DNA of 14,931 bases from Hyphomicrobiales bacterium (GTDB lineage Bacteria > Pseudomonadota > Alphaproteobacteria > Rhizobiales > Kaistiaceae): NCBI GenBank assembly GCA_017305815.1, contig JAFKJZ010000152.1:1-14931 (forward strand). Reading direction: 5' to 3'. The position numbers were made by a program, and so were the translations under genes. Shown here piece by piece: positions 13,622-14,931 of this stretch (its first letter is position 1; each line of letters begins with the position of its first letter). The notes below the pieces were generated by a model. That model searched no databases. It saw only the letters and a program-made list of their open reading frames with translations, and was not told where the DNA came from.

Positions 13622-13640
13622 CCCGGCGGGCCGGGATGAC
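13617..13640 (-). promoter_or_regulatory. Hairpin sequestering the WD40 start codon
   Basis: GTCATCCCGG (13617-13626) pairs perfectly with CCGGGATGAC (13631-13640) over a 4-nt loop. On the minus-strand mRNA the ATG of the WD40 gene (13619-13621) is in the 3' arm. It could limit initiation unless ribosomes arriving from the upstream GTPase gene open it. It may alternatively be a short dispersed palindrome. Confidence 0.55.
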
Positions 13641-13695
13641 GAAATGCTCGGGCCGGCGCGGAGTGCGCGCCGCCCCTCATGCCGGGCGTTCCGCC

Positions 13696-14778
13696 TCAGG
13701 CGGCGACGAGGCAGTCCTCGAAGCTCTTGCGAAGGGCTGCTTCATTCAGCTTGCGGCCGATGAAGACGAGGCGGCTCTCGCGCTTCTCGCCCTCGGCCCA
13801 GGGACGCTGGTGCGTGCCCTCGATGATCATGTGGACGCCCTGCACGACATAGCGGTCGGGGTCCTTGTCCATCGACAGGATGCCCTTCAGGCGAAGGATG
13901 TTCGGGCCTTCGGTCTGGGTGATTTCCTGGATCCAGGGGAAGAACTTGTTCGGATCGAGCGAGCCGCCGCGCAGCGAGACGCTGAACACGGATTCGTCGT
14001 GGCGCGGATGATGGTGGTGATGATCGTGGTCATGATGATGGTGGTGATCATGGCCATGATGGTCGTGGTCGTGATGGTCGTGACCGCAGCCGCAATTCTC
14101 GTCATGGACGTGATCGTGGTCGTGATCCTCGCCCTCGAGGAATTCCGGGTCGAGAGTCAGGATGCGCTCGAGATCGAAGGCGCCGCGGTCGAGCACCTTG
14201 GAGAGGTCGATGGCGCAGCGCTCGGTCCGGTAGATCGTCGCATGCGGATTGATGTCACGGATGCGGTGCTCGACGGCGGCCAGCTTCTCGGCGTCGACCA
14301 GGTCGGTCTTGTTGAGAAGGATCACGTCGGCGAAGGCGATCTGCTCCTCGGCCTCCGGCGCGTCGTCGAGCCGGGTCAGCAGGTTCATCGCGTCGGCGAC
14401 GGTGACGACCGCGTCGAGGCGCGACTTGGCGCGCACGTCGTCATCCATGAAGAAGGTCTGCGCGACCGGCGCCGGATTGGCGAGGCCGGTGGTCTCGACC
14501 AGGATGCCGTCGAAGCCGCCGGGGCGTTTCATCAGGCCCTCGACGACGCGGATCAGGTCGCCGCGCACCGTGCAGCAGACGCAGCCATTGTTCATCTCGT
14601 AGATCTCTTCGTCGCTCTCGACGATGAGGTCGTTGTCGATGCCGATCTCGCCGAACTCGTTGACGACGACGGCGTATTTCTTGCCGTGGTTTTCCGAGAG
14701 GATGCGGTTCAGCAGCGTCGTCTTGCCGGCGCCGAGATAGCCGGTGAGCACGGTGACCGGGATCTGGGTTTCCGTCAT
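13696..14778 (-). CDS. CobW/COG0523-family GTP-binding metallochaperone with His-rich loop
   Basis: A 360-residue G3E-family GTPase, likely a zinc or cobalt chaperone. The N-terminal P-loop is GYLGAGKTT (13-21). The family CxCC metal site is in NNGCVCCTVRGD (C66, C68, C69). ETTG (95-98) is the Walker B-like element and NKTD (156-159) is the guanine-specificity motif. Residues about 219-260 form a low-complexity loop with over twenty histidines plus aspartates and a CGCGH, inserted before the C-terminal CobW domain (SVFSVSLRGGSLDPNKF onwards). The ATG at 14778 has GGAGA 6-7 nt upstream; the longer open frame to 14901 adds nothing family-like. The upstream 150 bp include TTATAT (complement of 14837-14842) as a weak -10; I see no convincing Zur box. 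Subfamily and metal remain open. Confidence 0.93.
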   Translation of the reverse strand: MTETQIPVTVLTGYLGAGKTTLLNRILSENHGKKYAVVVNEFGEIGIDNDLIVESDEEIYEMNNGCVCCTVRGDLIRVVEGLMKRPGGFDGILVETTGLANPAPVAQTFFMDDDVRAKSRLDAVVTVADAMNLLTRLDDAPEAEEQIAFADVILLNKTDLVDAEKLAAVEHRIRDINPHATIYRTERCAIDLSKVLDRGAFDLERILTLDPEFLEGEDHDHDHVHDENCGCGHDHHDHDHHGHDHHHHHDHDHHHHHPRHDESVFSVSLRGGSLDPNKFFPWIQEITQTEGPNILRLKGILSMDKDPDRYVVQGVHMIIEGTHQRPWAEGEKRESRLVFIGRKLNEAALRKSFEDCLVAA

Positions 14779-14890
14779 GAAATGTCTCCGGCGCGGAACG
14801 TCAGCCCGCGCAAAAGGGGGAAGAGGTTGCCGCCTGATATAAGGGATGTCGGCGCCGATTGCGATGGGGTGGAACGGATGCGGCAAAACG

Positions 14891-14931
14891 AGGGCCCTCA
14901 CCCCGGCCCTCTCCCGCGAGCGGGATTGGGG
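14891..14931. repeat. Dispersed palindromic repeat, copy 3, cut by window edge
   Basis: CCCTCACCCCGGCCCTCTCC begins at 14894 and is followed by CGCGAGCGGGA, giving the start of the second arm before the window ends. It has the same orientation and organisation as copy 1 near 1222-1262. It lies about 115 bp upstream of the CobW start. Confidence 0.65.

Noticed and set aside
12584..13639. Plus-strand open frame opposite the WD40 gene
   Set aside because: Low-complexity Arg/Ala/Asp/His translation; the minus strand shows WD40-like repeats.
13990..14120. Microsatellite-like or CRISPR-like repeat from the ATGATGGTGGTGATC tracts
   Set aside because: The tracts are in frame and simply encode the His/Asp-rich loop of the CobW protein; there are no regular spacers.

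Overview
The window is GC-rich, densely coded chromosomal DNA from an alphaproteobacterium, most likely of the order Hyphomicrobiales (Rhizobiales). The lineage is inferred from gene content: a homospermidine synthase next to a fold-type III ornithine decarboxylase with a long structured leader, a DUF1127 micro-protein followed by CCTCCTCCC-loop hairpins, and typical rhizobial NicO/DUF1007 and CobW/WD40 pairs. I see no phage, insertion-sequence, CRISPR, rRNA or tRNA signatures.

Left part (1-7060). A TRAP-transporter solute-binding protein with a Tat signal runs off the left edge on the minus strand. Divergent from it is a class-I glutamine-amidotransferase-like (peptidase C26, PuuD-type) hydrolase. 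Two inverted palindromic repeats separate this gene from a convergent minus-strand block. In transcription order that block is: a gamma-glutamyltransferase-fold amidohydrolase resembling HpxW/YwrD (GTG start at 7060), a short AMI1-type amidase, a LysR regulator 9 bp after it, then a DUF1007 periplasmic protein overlapping a NicO Ni/Co transporter by 4 bp. The first three look like a small amide-catabolism cluster. The last two form a metal-efflux pair.

Middle (7061-11146). A 751-bp divergent spacer carries what looks like a long structured 5' leader for the plus-strand polyamine cluster: ornithine/lysine decarboxylase, a GNAT acetyltransferase, and homospermidine synthase. The decarboxylase would make putrescine and the synthase would condense two putrescines to sym-homospermidine. 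A 16-bp perfect hairpin separates the acetyltransferase from the synthase, and a textbook intrinsic terminator ends the cluster.

Right part (11147-14931). A 50-residue DUF1127 protein is followed immediately by three tandem hairpins. The last two display the identical 10-nt loop ACCTCCTCCC, the arrangement of the alphaproteobacterial cuckoo/CcsR small RNAs co-transcribed with a DUF1127 gene. Next is a stand-alone 126-residue membrane protein with a heme-copper-oxidase-like HAH motif, preceded by a 13-bp palindrome. A minus-strand pair closes the window: a CobW/COG0523 GTPase with a long His-rich loop and a WD40-repeat protein whose start codon is buried in a 10-bp hairpin. The palindromic repeat family reappears at the right edge.
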